DNA of 64,000 nt, from positions 248,001-312,000 of the forward strand of contig NZ_JAFLQZ010000003.1 in the NCBI RefSeq assembly GCF_017313265.1, in the 5' to 3' direction. A program made the position numbers and the translations under genes. The notes under the pieces were generated by a model. That model made no database searches and was not told the DNA's origin. It saw only the letters and a list, made by a program, of their open reading frames with translations. Positions 9,143 through 17,006 of the stretch are shown piece after piece. How positions within the stretch are numbered: position 1 is the stretch's first letter; every line of letters starts with the position of its first letter. The stretch is from Hymenobacter telluris (GTDB taxonomy: Bacteria > Bacteroidota > Bacteroidia > Cytophagales > Hymenobacteraceae).

Positions 9143-12100
9143 TTAGAAAGAAATGGAGAAGCCGGTGTTAACCAGGCGCTGCGGCGGATACGCCAGCCCG
9201 TTACCGGACGCCACTTCCGGGTCGATGTCGATATCATCAAGAGAGCTGATGACGAACAGGTTAGTAGCGTTTACATACACCCGCAGGCCAGAGGCGCCAA
9301 TCTTGCTTAGCCAAGGCTTGGGCAGGTTGTAGGCCAGTTCCACGTTGCGCAGCCGGATGTAGCTCACGTTGCGAATCCAGAAATCATTGCGCCGGTTGAA
9401 GTTGGCGTGGCCGGCATTGTCGCGGCGGATGGCCGGGTACTTACCGGGTATCCAGGGGCTGTCGGCATTGTAGGGGTCTTCGTGGTGCCACCGGTCTTCG
9501 AAGGTGTAGTTAGGCGAAGTACCGTTGTTCTGGAACGGAATCAGCAACTCAAACTCCCGCTGGTAGGTTTGCATACCCGCCCCTACAATGTCGAAGTTGA
9601 GCGTAAAGTTTTTGTAGCCCAGGCTGGTATTCAAGCCGTAAGTCACGAGCGGCGTCCCCCCCTGCCGATAGCCAATGGGACGCTCATCGAGGTAGTTGAT
9701 AACCTTGTCGCCGTTGACGTCTTTGTACATCAGGTCGCCGGGCAACTGGGTGCGGTTACCCTGGCCGTCGTTGTCAATCTGGTAATCACCAATCTGTTCT
9801 TCCGACTGGAACTGACCTACTACCTGATAGCCCCAGCCTACATCAGCCCAACGGTCTGTGTATATGCCGCGGTATTCTTCCCATGAGTTACCGAAGCGCT
9901 GCTTGTAGAAGAGGATGTCGCGGCGGCGGGCCAGCGTACCGTGTCCACTCACCGAGTAGGTTAGGCCCCCAGCGTTGCTGGCATAGGTCAGCACTCCTTC
10001 CAAGCCCCGGGTGGCATCCGAGTTCAGGTTTTCAGCGGGCAGGCCGTAGCCTACTTCGTTGGGCACCACTACGTCGTAGCGGGCACCAGGCAGACCGTCG
10101 CGGCGGCGCTCGAAAATATCGAATGCGCCCGACACCTTCCCGCCCCACAGTCCAAAGTCAAGACCGATGTTGGCAGTGGTGTTGCGTACCCATGAGAGTG
10201 TGGTAATAGGCAGGCCACGCGGCCGGACGCCACTGGTATACACGCCGTTGAAGATGGCGTTGCCGCTGTTGAAATCATAGCCCTGCAAGTAGCTGTAGGC
10301 ATTCAGGCCACTTGGGTCACTGCCTGTCCGGCCGTAGCTGCCGCGCAGCTTCAGCTCGGTGAGCGTGTTGCCGATGCTGTTTTTCAGGAAGGGTTCTTCG
10401 CTCACGCGCCAGCCCGCTGTGGCCGCTGGGAAGAAGCCGTAGCGGCTACCCGGCGCAAACAGCCAGGAGCCGTCGTAGCGGCCCAGCACATCCACTATGT
10501 ATTTCTGCTTGTAGTTGTAGCCTACGCGGGCCACGTAGCCGGCCCGGGCCGTCTCAAACCGTTCGTCGAGCAGATAATCCTGGTTGGCGAAAAACTGCAG
10601 TGGGATGTAGTTGTTAGGCGGAACCGTGTGTACAATGTTGTAGCGATTATCGGTGTCGTAGCGCTCATAGGCTGCTACCGCCGCAATGCCGTGGTCGCCG
10701 AGCTGCTTGTTGTAGGACAATTGTACCTGCCCGAACCGGTCGATAACGTTGCGCCGCCGCGTTTCGCGCCAGGGGTTCTGGTTGCCCCCACCCTGCACGA
10801 TGTTGTAGGTATCGGTGGCCTTATCGTAGCGGTACCCGTTGTAGGTGTACTCGAAGCCGTCGAAGTTGAAGTTGGTGTAGTTATAGGAACCCGTAACTCT
10901 GGCCGTCAAGCCGAAATCAAAGTTGTACTCCGAAAACAGGTTGATTTTACCGGCGCGCCAATCTTCCTGAATGTAGCCCGTTATGTCCTCGGCGTACGTG
11001 GCCGGGTTGACGTTAATATTGTGGGTCTGGTTGACGTAGCGGGGGTTGTCGTTGGCGTAGGGCGCCTCCGTAGGCCACATCGAAAACACGCTTAGCAGCG
11101 GGTTGAAGTAGTCGTCGAGGCCTGGTACGCCAGCCTGGTGCCGGTCTTCGTAGCGGGTGCTGATTTGAGTGCCCACTTTCAGGCGCGGCGTTACTTTGGC
11201 CTCGATGTTGGACTGCAGGTTGTAGCGCTTGAAATGGTAGTCCTTCATCAGGGCCTGCTGCGACAGGTAGCTGCCCGACAGGTAGTACGTCACGTTATCC
11301 GTACCACCCGATACGCTGGCGTTTACGAAGGATTGTGGCACGTTGCTGCGGAATACCATGTCGTGGTAGTCGTAGCTCTTATAGCCCGGCTCGGTACCGA
11401 CACGCCATTTTTCCAGCTCCTCTGCCGTCAGCCGGATACCCGTTACGGGGTCTGATACGGCGTTGGGAGCCCGGCGCTCCAGCTGCGCCCGGTTCTGCTC
11501 GGCTTCCACCAGCCCGCGCTGGTGCTGGTAGGCATTGGCGGGCTTCGGGAACTGCGTGAAGTTCTGAACGCCGTAGTAGCCGTTGAGGTTGATAACCGGC
11601 TTGCTGCCGGCGCGGCCCCGCTTGGTGGTAACCAGCACTACCCCGTTGGCTGCGCGCATCCCGTAGATGGCCGCCGAGGCATCTTTCAGGATGGAGATGT
11701 TGTCGATGTCGGTGATGCCCAAGTTATTGAACTGCCCCACGTCCGACACGATGCCGTCGATAACGTAAAGCGGGTCGCCCAGATTACGAATCTGGATGTT
11801 AGTGCCGTTGCCGGGGCGCGCATCGGGCTGCCGGGCCGTAATACCCGGAATGCGCCCTACCAGCGCACTAGTGGCCGTTACGGCGGGTGTACGCAGCAGG
11901 TCGGTGCTTTCCACTTTGCCTACGGCCCCTGTTACGGTAGCGCGCGATTGGGTACCGTAGCCTACTACTACCACTTCGTCCAGGGACTTGTCGTCGGCGC
12001 TCAGTTTCACCGACATTCGCGCGGTAGAGCTGCCGGTCGCTTCCTGCGTAGTGAACCCAATAAAGGAGAATACCAATACGGCTCCCTCTTGCGGTACGCT

Positions 12101-12367
12101 GATGCTGAACATGCCCTGGGCATCGGTGGTAGTACCGCGGGTGGTGCCCTTCACTACCACGTTCACGCCGGGCAGGGCTTCCCCTTTATCGTCGGTAACC
12201 ACCCCGCGCACTACCACGTCGGCGGCAGGTGTCAGGGACTCGACCGAAGCTGAAAAGGCTGTAGCTGAGGCCTCGGTGGCCAGGCTCAAAGTAGCGCATA
12301 GGGCCGCTGGAAGCCAGGTGCGCCGCACTCCGAACCATCTGCTTTGCATTCGTAGATCTGTTCTCAT
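9143..12367 (-). CDS. SusC/RagA-family TonB-dependent outer-membrane transporter
   Basis: This 1074-residue protein is a TonB-energised beta-barrel importer of the SusC type. In order it shows a signal peptide (about residues 1-35), a carboxypeptidase-like N-terminal domain (VVVRGVVTDDKGEALPGVNV, residues 51-120), a TonB-box-like segment ending in EVVVVGYGTQ (131-140), and a plug domain containing PLYVIDGIVSD and DASAAIYGMRAANGVVLVTT. The long barrel follows and ends in NTGFSISF with a C-terminal aromatic residue. It heads the susC-susD-DUF3823 operon. The upstream spacer contains operator-like palindromes shared with the divergent glutaminase-family gene, so the two transcription units are probably co-regulated (inference). 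A second possible start lies six codons downstream. Confidence 0.96.
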   Translation of the reverse strand: MRTDLRMQSRWFGVRRTWLPAALCATLSLATEASATAFSASVESLTPAADVVVRGVVTDDKGEALPGVNVVVKGTTRGTTTDAQGMFSISVPQEGAVLVFSFIGFTTQEATGSSTARMSVKLSADDKSLDEVVVVGYGTQSRATVTGAVGKVESTDLLRTPAVTATSALVGRIPGITARQPDARPGNGTNIQIRNLGDPLYVIDGIVSDVGQFNNLGITDIDNISILKDASAAIYGMRAANGVVLVTTKRGRAGSKPVINLNGYYGVQNFTQFPKPANAYQHQRGLVEAEQNRAQLERRAPNAVSDPVTGIRLTAEELEKWRVGTEPGYKSYDYHDMVFRSNVPQSFVNASVSGGTDNVTYYLSGSYLSQQALMKDYHFKRYNLQSNIEAKVTPRLKVGTQISTRYEDRHQAGVPGLDDYFNPLLSVFSMWPTEAPYANDNPRYVNQTHNINVNPATYAEDITGYIQEDWRAGKINLFSEYNFDFGLTARVTGSYNYTNFNFDGFEYTYNGYRYDKATDTYNIVQGGGNQNPWRETRRRNVIDRFGQVQLSYNKQLGDHGIAAVAAYERYDTDNRYNIVHTVPPNNYIPLQFFANQDYLLDERFETARAGYVARVGYNYKQKYIVDVLGRYDGSWLFAPGSRYGFFPAATAGWRVSEEPFLKNSIGNTLTELKLRGSYGRTGSDPSGLNAYSYLQGYDFNSGNAIFNGVYTSGVRPRGLPITTLSWVRNTTANIGLDFGLWGGKVSGAFDIFERRRDGLPGARYDVVVPNEVGYGLPAENLNSDATRGLEGVLTYASNAGGLTYSVSGHGTLARRRDILFYKQRFGNSWEEYRGIYTDRWADVGWGYQVVGQFQSEEQIGDYQIDNDGQGNRTQLPGDLMYKDVNGDKVINYLDERPIGYRQGGTPLVTYGLNTSLGYKNFTLNFDIVGAGMQTYQREFELLIPFQNNGTSPNYTFEDRWHHEDPYNADSPWIPGKYPAIRRDNAGHANFNRRNDFWIRNVSYIRLRNVELAYNLPKPWLSKIGASGLRVYVNATNLFVISSLDDIDIDPEVASGNGLAYPPQRLVNTGFSISF

Positions 12368-12486
12368 TTCTGGTGGGTTTTGTAAGTTGTTTGCTGGTTT
12401 TCTTTAGGAGCGGAGGAACTCCCATATTTTGTCTGCATACTATGTCATGAGCGGCCAATCCATTGAGTTGAGCGAGAATTATTGCA

Positions 12487-12500
12487 CACAATCGTTTGTG
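12487..12500. promoter_or_regulatory. LacI-type operator-like palindrome, site 1
   Basis: CACAATCGTTTGTG is a 14-base palindrome around a central CG with one mismatch. It lies about 120 bases upstream of the SusC start. Confidence 0.5.
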
Positions 12501-12512
12501 AAATACAAGAAG

Positions 12513-12524
12513 GCAAACGTTTGC
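12513..12524. promoter_or_regulatory. LacI-type operator-like palindrome, site 2 (perfect)
   Basis: GCAAACGTTTGC is a perfect 12-base palindrome with a central CG, the usual architecture of LacI-family operators (family knowledge). It lies about 146 bases upstream of the SusC start. No LacI-family regulator is encoded in the window. Confidence 0.6.
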
Positions 12525-12658
12525 GTCATTTAGTTGCTAGTTGAGTGAAAAATCAGGTTGTCCGAACAGCCTTTTTGCGTTTCTACTATTGCCTCATGAA
12601 AGGCATCCTCTCACTGTTTCAGCATCGGAGTGTTCAATATTATGGAAATAAAGTAATA

Positions 12659-12672
12659 CACAAACGTTTACG
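12659..12672. promoter_or_regulatory. LacI-type operator-like palindrome, site 3
   Basis: CACAAACGTTTACG matches the same AAACGTTT core, with flanks matching at five of seven paired positions. It lies midway in the divergent spacer. Confidence 0.45.
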
Positions 12673-12756
12673 AAGAAAAAAATTTACGCATTCTTCATCA
12701 TATTCACACTCAACTCATCTTCTATATAGCAGGTACTGCATCCATAAGCGAAGGCA

Positions 12757-12770
12757 GTAAAACGTTTGTG
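12757..12770. promoter_or_regulatory. LacI-type operator-like palindrome, site 4
   Basis: GTAAAACGTTTGTG has the AAACGTTT core and a right half identical to that of site 1. It lies about 107 bases upstream of the glutaminase-family start. Confidence 0.45.
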
Positions 12771-12876
12771 TTATGCATTGTCTGCCTTATACCCTTCCGG
12801 TTTCTTACTGTTGAGTTCGTTTTTTCATCTATTCCCACTTATTGTCCTTTCCCCCATTCAGCTTCCACCCTTCTCT

Positions 12877-15369
12877 ATGCGCTTACCTTTTCTCTCTTCC
12901 TGCCGGCGTACCCTTGTGGGGCTAGCTGTCGTGCTGCTCGTGGCAGCAAGTACGCAGGCGCAGCAGGTCCGCCCGCCCGCTTACCCGCTCATCACCCACG
13001 ACCCCTATTTCAGTTTCTGGGCATTCAACGATACGCTCACGGCGGCCCCCACGCGCCACTGGACCGGGCAGCCGCAGTCGTTGGAAGGCGTGGTGCGGGT
13101 GGATGGCAAAGCCTACCAGTTTCTGGGCAAAGCGGCACCTACCTACCGCGCTATTATCCCCACGGTGCAGGAGCAGCCATACACCGCGCGCTACACGTTT
13201 AAAAAGCCGGCGGAAGGTTGGGAAAAACCGGGGTTTGCGGCCGCCCAACGCTGGGCCACCGGGCCAGCCCCCTTCACCGACAACACCACCCTGCGCGGCA
13301 CCACCTGGACCGGCGGCGACGTATGGGTGCGGCGCACCGTAACGGTAACCGGGCCGCTGCCCAAGGGCAAACTCTCACTCATGCTCTGGCACGACGACGA
13401 CGTGGAAGTGTACCTGAACGGCGTGCTGCTGCTCAAGCGCACCAACTACAACGGGCGGTACGAGTACTTCCCGGTGCCGGAAGCGGCCCGGCAGGCGCTA
13501 CGGCCGGGCGAAAACCTGCTGGCCATGCACTGCACCAGCCCCCAGGGGGGCGAGCATCTGGATGCCGGACTGTACGAGGAGCTGCCGCAGCAACTACTGC
13601 CCACCGCCACGCAAACAGCCGTAACGGTTACGGCCACCCAAACCACCTATTCCTTCACGGCCGGCGCCGTTCAGCTGACCGTCAATTTCCTCTCGCCGTT
13701 GCTGCTGGACGAGCTGGAAACCGTGGCCCGGCCGGTGAGCTACGTTACGTTCGGGGCCGCTTCCAGCAACAGCCAGCCGCATGCCGTGCAGGTGCTACTG
13801 ACGGAAGCGGGTACGGCCGCCGCCAACACGCCTTACCAGCAGGTAACAACCCAGGCCGGCCGCGGCAGTACTCTCGCCTGGCAGAACATCGGCACCAAAG
13901 ACCAACGCATCCTGGGCCAGGCCGGCGACAATGTGCGCATCGACTGGGGCTATGCGTATTTGGCGGCCCCGCTAACCGCCCAAACGGGCACTGGCGCGCC
14001 AGTATCCCTGAAAACCGCGTTTGTGCAGTCGGGCAAGCTGGCGGCTACTACTACAGCTACTACCGGGCAGGCACAGCGCACCGCAATAGCCGCTGTACTC
14101 GACCTGGGCCGGGTGGGCGCGCAAACCACCGAGCAGCACGTACTATTGGGCTACGACGACCTGTACTCGGTGCAGTATTTCGGGCAGAACCTGCGGGGCT
14201 GGTGGCGCCGCGACCCCGCTACCACCATGCCCAAAACCCTACAGACTGCCGAAGCCGACTATGCCCGTCTCCGTCAGAAATGCACCGCCTTCGATAAGCA
14301 GCTTTATACTGATGCCCAGGCGGCCGGCGGCCAGCAGTACGCCGACCTCTGCCAACTGGCGTATCGGCAGGCTATTGCGGCGCATAAGATTGTAGCCGGG
14401 CCCAAGGGCGAAGTGTTTTTCCTGTCCAAAGAGAACTTCAGCAACGGCTCCATTGGCACCGTAGACATAACGTACCCGTCGGCACCGCTGTTTTTGCTCT
14501 ACAACAACGAGCTGGCCAAGGGCCTGCTACGCTTCATCTTCGATTACAGTGAATCGGGACGGTGGAAAAAGGACTTTCCGGCGCACGATATCGGTACTTA
14601 CCCGCTGGCCAACGGCCAGACCTACGGGGAAGATATGCCCGTGGAAGAAGCCGGCAACATGCTGATTCTGACGGCTGCCGTCGTGAAGATGGATGGCAAG
14701 CCCGACTTCGCGCGGCAGCATTGGCCTACGCTTACCAAGTGGGTGGGCTTTCTGAAGCGCGACGGATTTGACCCGACCAGCCAACTCAGCACCGACGACT
14801 TTGCCGGCCACCTTGCCCGCAACACCAACCTCTCCGTCAAGGCCATCATGGGCATTGCCAGCTACGGCCAGCTTGCCCAGCAGCTCGGCGACCAAGCCAC
14901 CGCCACCGAGTACCTGACCCTGGCCCGCGACCTGGCCAAACGCTGGCAAACCATGGCCCAGGACGGCGACCATTATGCCCTCACCTTCGATAAACCCGCT
15001 GGCTCGTGGAGCCAGAAGTACAACCTGGTGTGGGATAAGCTGCTGGGGCTAAACGTATTCCCCAAAGAAGTGGCCCAGCAGGAACTGGCCTTTTACCTCC
15101 AGCACCAGCAGCGCTACGGATTGCCGCTGGACAGCCGCAAGACTTACACCAAGTCGGACTGGATTGTGTGGACGGCCACGCTGGCCGAGCGCGACGCCGA
15201 CTTCCGCGCCCTGATTCAGCCGGTGTGGCAATTTGCCAACGACACGCCCTCCCGCGTCCCCCTCAACGACTGGCACGAAACCACCAATGCCCGGCAGGTC
15301 GGCTTTCAGGCCCGCTCGGTGGTGGGCGCCTACTTCATCAAGCTGCTGGAAAAACGGCTGGCTAAGTAA
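12877..15369 (+). CDS. Secreted glutaminase-family protein (DUF4964/DUF5127/DUF4965/DUF1793)
   Basis: This exported protein of 830 residues belongs to the family named for fungal secreted glutaminase GtaA. Many Bacteroidota members sit in polysaccharide-utilisation loci and their real substrate is often unproven. The start at 12877 gives a clean signal peptide (MRLPFLSSCRRTLVGLAVVL, then cleavage after TQA). The N-terminal motif RPPAYPLITHDPYFSFW is the DUF4964 signature. A jelly-roll-like segment follows (LSLMLWHDDDVEVYLNGVLL, residues about 165-185). The helical C-terminal part carries the family motifs AHKIVAGPKGEVFFLSKENF, FDYSESGRWKKDFPAHDIGTYP and NDWHET. It is divergent from the susC operon across a shared operator-rich spacer, so it probably processes the ligand that the SusCD complex imports (inference). 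Confidence 0.88.
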   Translation: MRLPFLSSCRRTLVGLAVVLLVAASTQAQQVRPPAYPLITHDPYFSFWAFNDTLTAAPTRHWTGQPQSLEGVVRVDGKAYQFLGKAAPTYRAIIPTVQEQPYTARYTFKKPAEGWEKPGFAAAQRWATGPAPFTDNTTLRGTTWTGGDVWVRRTVTVTGPLPKGKLSLMLWHDDDVEVYLNGVLLLKRTNYNGRYEYFPVPEAARQALRPGENLLAMHCTSPQGGEHLDAGLYEELPQQLLPTATQTAVTVTATQTTYSFTAGAVQLTVNFLSPLLLDELETVARPVSYVTFGAASSNSQPHAVQVLLTEAGTAAANTPYQQVTTQAGRGSTLAWQNIGTKDQRILGQAGDNVRIDWGYAYLAAPLTAQTGTGAPVSLKTAFVQSGKLAATTTATTGQAQRTAIAAVLDLGRVGAQTTEQHVLLGYDDLYSVQYFGQNLRGWWRRDPATTMPKTLQTAEADYARLRQKCTAFDKQLYTDAQAAGGQQYADLCQLAYRQAIAAHKIVAGPKGEVFFLSKENFSNGSIGTVDITYPSAPLFLLYNNELAKGLLRFIFDYSESGRWKKDFPAHDIGTYPLANGQTYGEDMPVEEAGNMLILTAAVVKMDGKPDFARQHWPTLTKWVGFLKRDGFDPTSQLSTDDFAGHLARNTNLSVKAIMGIASYGQLAQQLGDQATATEYLTLARDLAKRWQTMAQDGDHYALTFDKPAGSWSQKYNLVWDKLLGLNVFPKEVAQQELAFYLQHQQRYGLPLDSRKTYTKSDWIVWTATLAERDADFRALIQPVWQFANDTPSRVPLNDWHETTNARQVGFQARSVVGAYFIKLLEKRLAK

Positions 15370-15422
15370 CCTACGCTGCGGAGTAGCAGGCAACTGGTTT
15401 GTCATACGTGCTGACAACGACT

Positions 15423-15450
15423 GGTCCGCTGGCAAAAAAGCCAGCAGACC
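15423..15450. terminator. Hairpin after the glutaminase-family gene
   Basis: The stem 15423-15433 pairs with 15440-15450 (one mismatch) around an AAAAAA loop. No T-run follows, so a terminator role is only possible. Confidence 0.35.
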
Positions 15451-15569
15451 GGCACCCACCTCGCAGCTTGGGTTAAATAAGTAATGATTTTGCGCAAAGC
15501 TCCTGCCTGCGCCATCGGCTGCAAGCAGGGGCTTCCCGTATCTTTACTTGTACACGAAATCCAGTTGCC

Positions 15570-16166
15570 ATGCCGCCCATTACCAGCCTCTCCCAGCTCG
15601 ACCTCACCAAAAGCTATACCTACGCCGACTACCTAACGTGGCAGCTGACGGAGTGGGTGGAACTCATCAAGGGCAAAGTGCGGCCCATGAGTCCCGCCCC
15701 ACGGGTCATGCATCAGCGAATTTCCAGCCGCTTAATGGGCACGATCTACGCAAAGTTGGCCGACCGAAGCTGCGAGGTTTTCCACGCCCCATTTGATGTG
15801 CGCCTCACCAAAACGTCGGCCAACGGCGACGCGCAGATTACAACGGTGGTGCAGCCCGATATCTGCGTGGTGTGCGACCCGCAAAAGCTGGACGAGAAAG
15901 GCTGCGTGGGCACGCCCGACTGGATTATTGAAATCCTGAGCCCCGGCAACCTCGCCCGCGACACCAAGGAGAAATTCGACCTCTACGAGGAAAATGAAGT
16001 GCCGGAATACTGGATTGTGTCGCCCGGTGAAAAGAGTATTACCGTGTATGTGCTGCACGAAGGCCGCTACCAAGTGCGTGGCGAGTTCTACACGCCTGGC
16101 CCTGTGCCTGTCCACACGCTGCCAGAAGTTGGTATTGAGTGGACTGAGGTGTTTGAGGGGGTGTAG
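15570..16166 (+). CDS. Uma2-family (DUF820) putative restriction-endonuclease-fold protein
   Basis: This 198-residue protein has the PD-(D/E)XK-like architecture of Uma2/DUF820 proteins. These are abundant in cyanobacteria and Hymenobacter-type bacteria, and their biological role is not established. Visible signatures are the N-terminal YTYADYLTW, then VELIKGKVRPMSPAPRVMHQ, the core VVQPDICVVCDPQKL, DWIIEILSPGN (with the acidic and Glu residues expected in the nuclease motif), and YEENEVPEYWIVSPGEK. All catalytic-type residues seem to be present. It stands alone, converging on the Cys-rich gene at 16171 with only four bases between the stop codons. No partner gene or toxin-antitoxin layout is visible. 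Confidence 0.88.
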   Translation: MPPITSLSQLDLTKSYTYADYLTWQLTEWVELIKGKVRPMSPAPRVMHQRISSRLMGTIYAKLADRSCEVFHAPFDVRLTKTSANGDAQITTVVQPDICVVCDPQKLDEKGCVGTPDWIIEILSPGNLARDTKEKFDLYEENEVPEYWIVSPGEKSITVYVLHEGRYQVRGEFYTPGPVPVHTLPEVGIEWTEVFEGV

Positions 16167-16170
16167 AATC

Positions 16171-16902
16171 TTATTTTCCAGCTACTGCTTTTTCAATCAG
16201 CTTCATCCATTCCCATTGCTTGCGCTTCCAGGTGTAGTGCATGTGTTTCGGATTACCGGCAGTAGTAAATTCATCTCCCCTGACCTGAAACTGAATGGTT
16301 TTCCTGCCCAGATAGAACATCACATGAACTACATCATCGTGTATTGATGTCGGCGGTAAAAACTTTATTGCATTGGGATGACTACGGTTGTAGGCCACGA
16401 AATCCTGGAAGAATTTTTCTCCAGCTATGAAGTGAGTTTTATTTTGGAAGTAGAAATCAATGATACTTCCCTTTCCTGCCATTACAGGTTGATTCTGGCA
16501 GCAATCAAGCTTTTTAGAAAGAGTCTTTCCCTTATATCGCCAGAATAAATAGACAGTTAGCTCCTCTTCGTTACACTGACAATTCTTGCTTGGTTTGTCT
16601 ATAGCATTTAGGTCAGGCAGTGCCTCACATCCAACGCAGCCGCTCTGATAGTAGAGCACTGTATCAATTCCTACTTTCTTTAACCGACCGACGAGAAGCT
16701 CATGCAGGTTCCGTAATCGGTTATGCGGCGGAATGTCTTTTTGCAGGTAACGCTCAGTAAGCGAATTCAACGCCAATATGTAAGCAGGTGCCTTATTTGT
16801 GGCAACCGATGGTTGCTGCACTTCTATAAAGGAGAAGCCAGAGAAAGAAAGAATCCCTGCCAAAACCGCAACGAGTAATAACCTATTTTGAGATCTTCTC
16901 AT
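16171..16902 (-). CDS. Exported Cys-rich protein of unknown function
   Basis: I do not recognise this 243-residue protein. It begins with a signal-anchor-like segment (RRSQNRLLLVAVLAGILSFS) and is then soluble. The central part has paired cysteines at SGCVGCEA, NCQCNEEE and LDCCQN (residues about 88-135), which could form disulfides in the periplasm or bind metal. The C-terminal half contains FYFQNKTHFIAGEKFFQDF and a Trp/Lys-rich end (TWKRKQWEWMKL). Base composition is more AT-rich than the neighbouring alpha-2-macroglobulin gene. It converges on the Uma2 gene and diverges from the alpha-2-macroglobulin gene, so it is a single-gene unit. Confidence 0.7.
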   Translation of the reverse strand: MRRSQNRLLLVAVLAGILSFSGFSFIEVQQPSVATNKAPAYILALNSLTERYLQKDIPPHNRLRNLHELLVGRLKKVGIDTVLYYQSGCVGCEALPDLNAIDKPSKNCQCNEEELTVYLFWRYKGKTLSKKLDCCQNQPVMAGKGSIIDFYFQNKTHFIAGEKFFQDFVAYNRSHPNAIKFLPPTSIHDDVVHVMFYLGRKTIQFQVRGDEFTTAGNPKHMHYTWKRKQWEWMKLIEKAVAGK

Positions 16903-17006
16903 TTAGTGTATTGCTTATGTAATAAAACGCTATAAATCTATACATAACATAGCAAGAACGTCGTTTTTACTATACCTTCCGGCGTCCTTTCAAGCTCCTC
17001 CCTCTC

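Larger units (their letters stand above)
12368..12876. promoter_or_regulatory. Divergent regulatory spacer between susC and the glutaminase-family gene
   Basis: This 509-base AT-rich stretch holds no convincing gene; short open frames inside it lack family features. It must contain the promoters for both divergent units. Four palindromes with an AAAC/GTTT core and central CG lie at 12487-12770. A confident -33/-7 Bacteroidota promoter could not be assigned by eye. Confidence 0.7.

Noticed and set aside
12545..12760. 71-codon frame in the susC/glutaminase-family spacer
   Set aside because: It spans operator-like palindromes, is basic and His/Ser-rich, and has no family features or translation signal.
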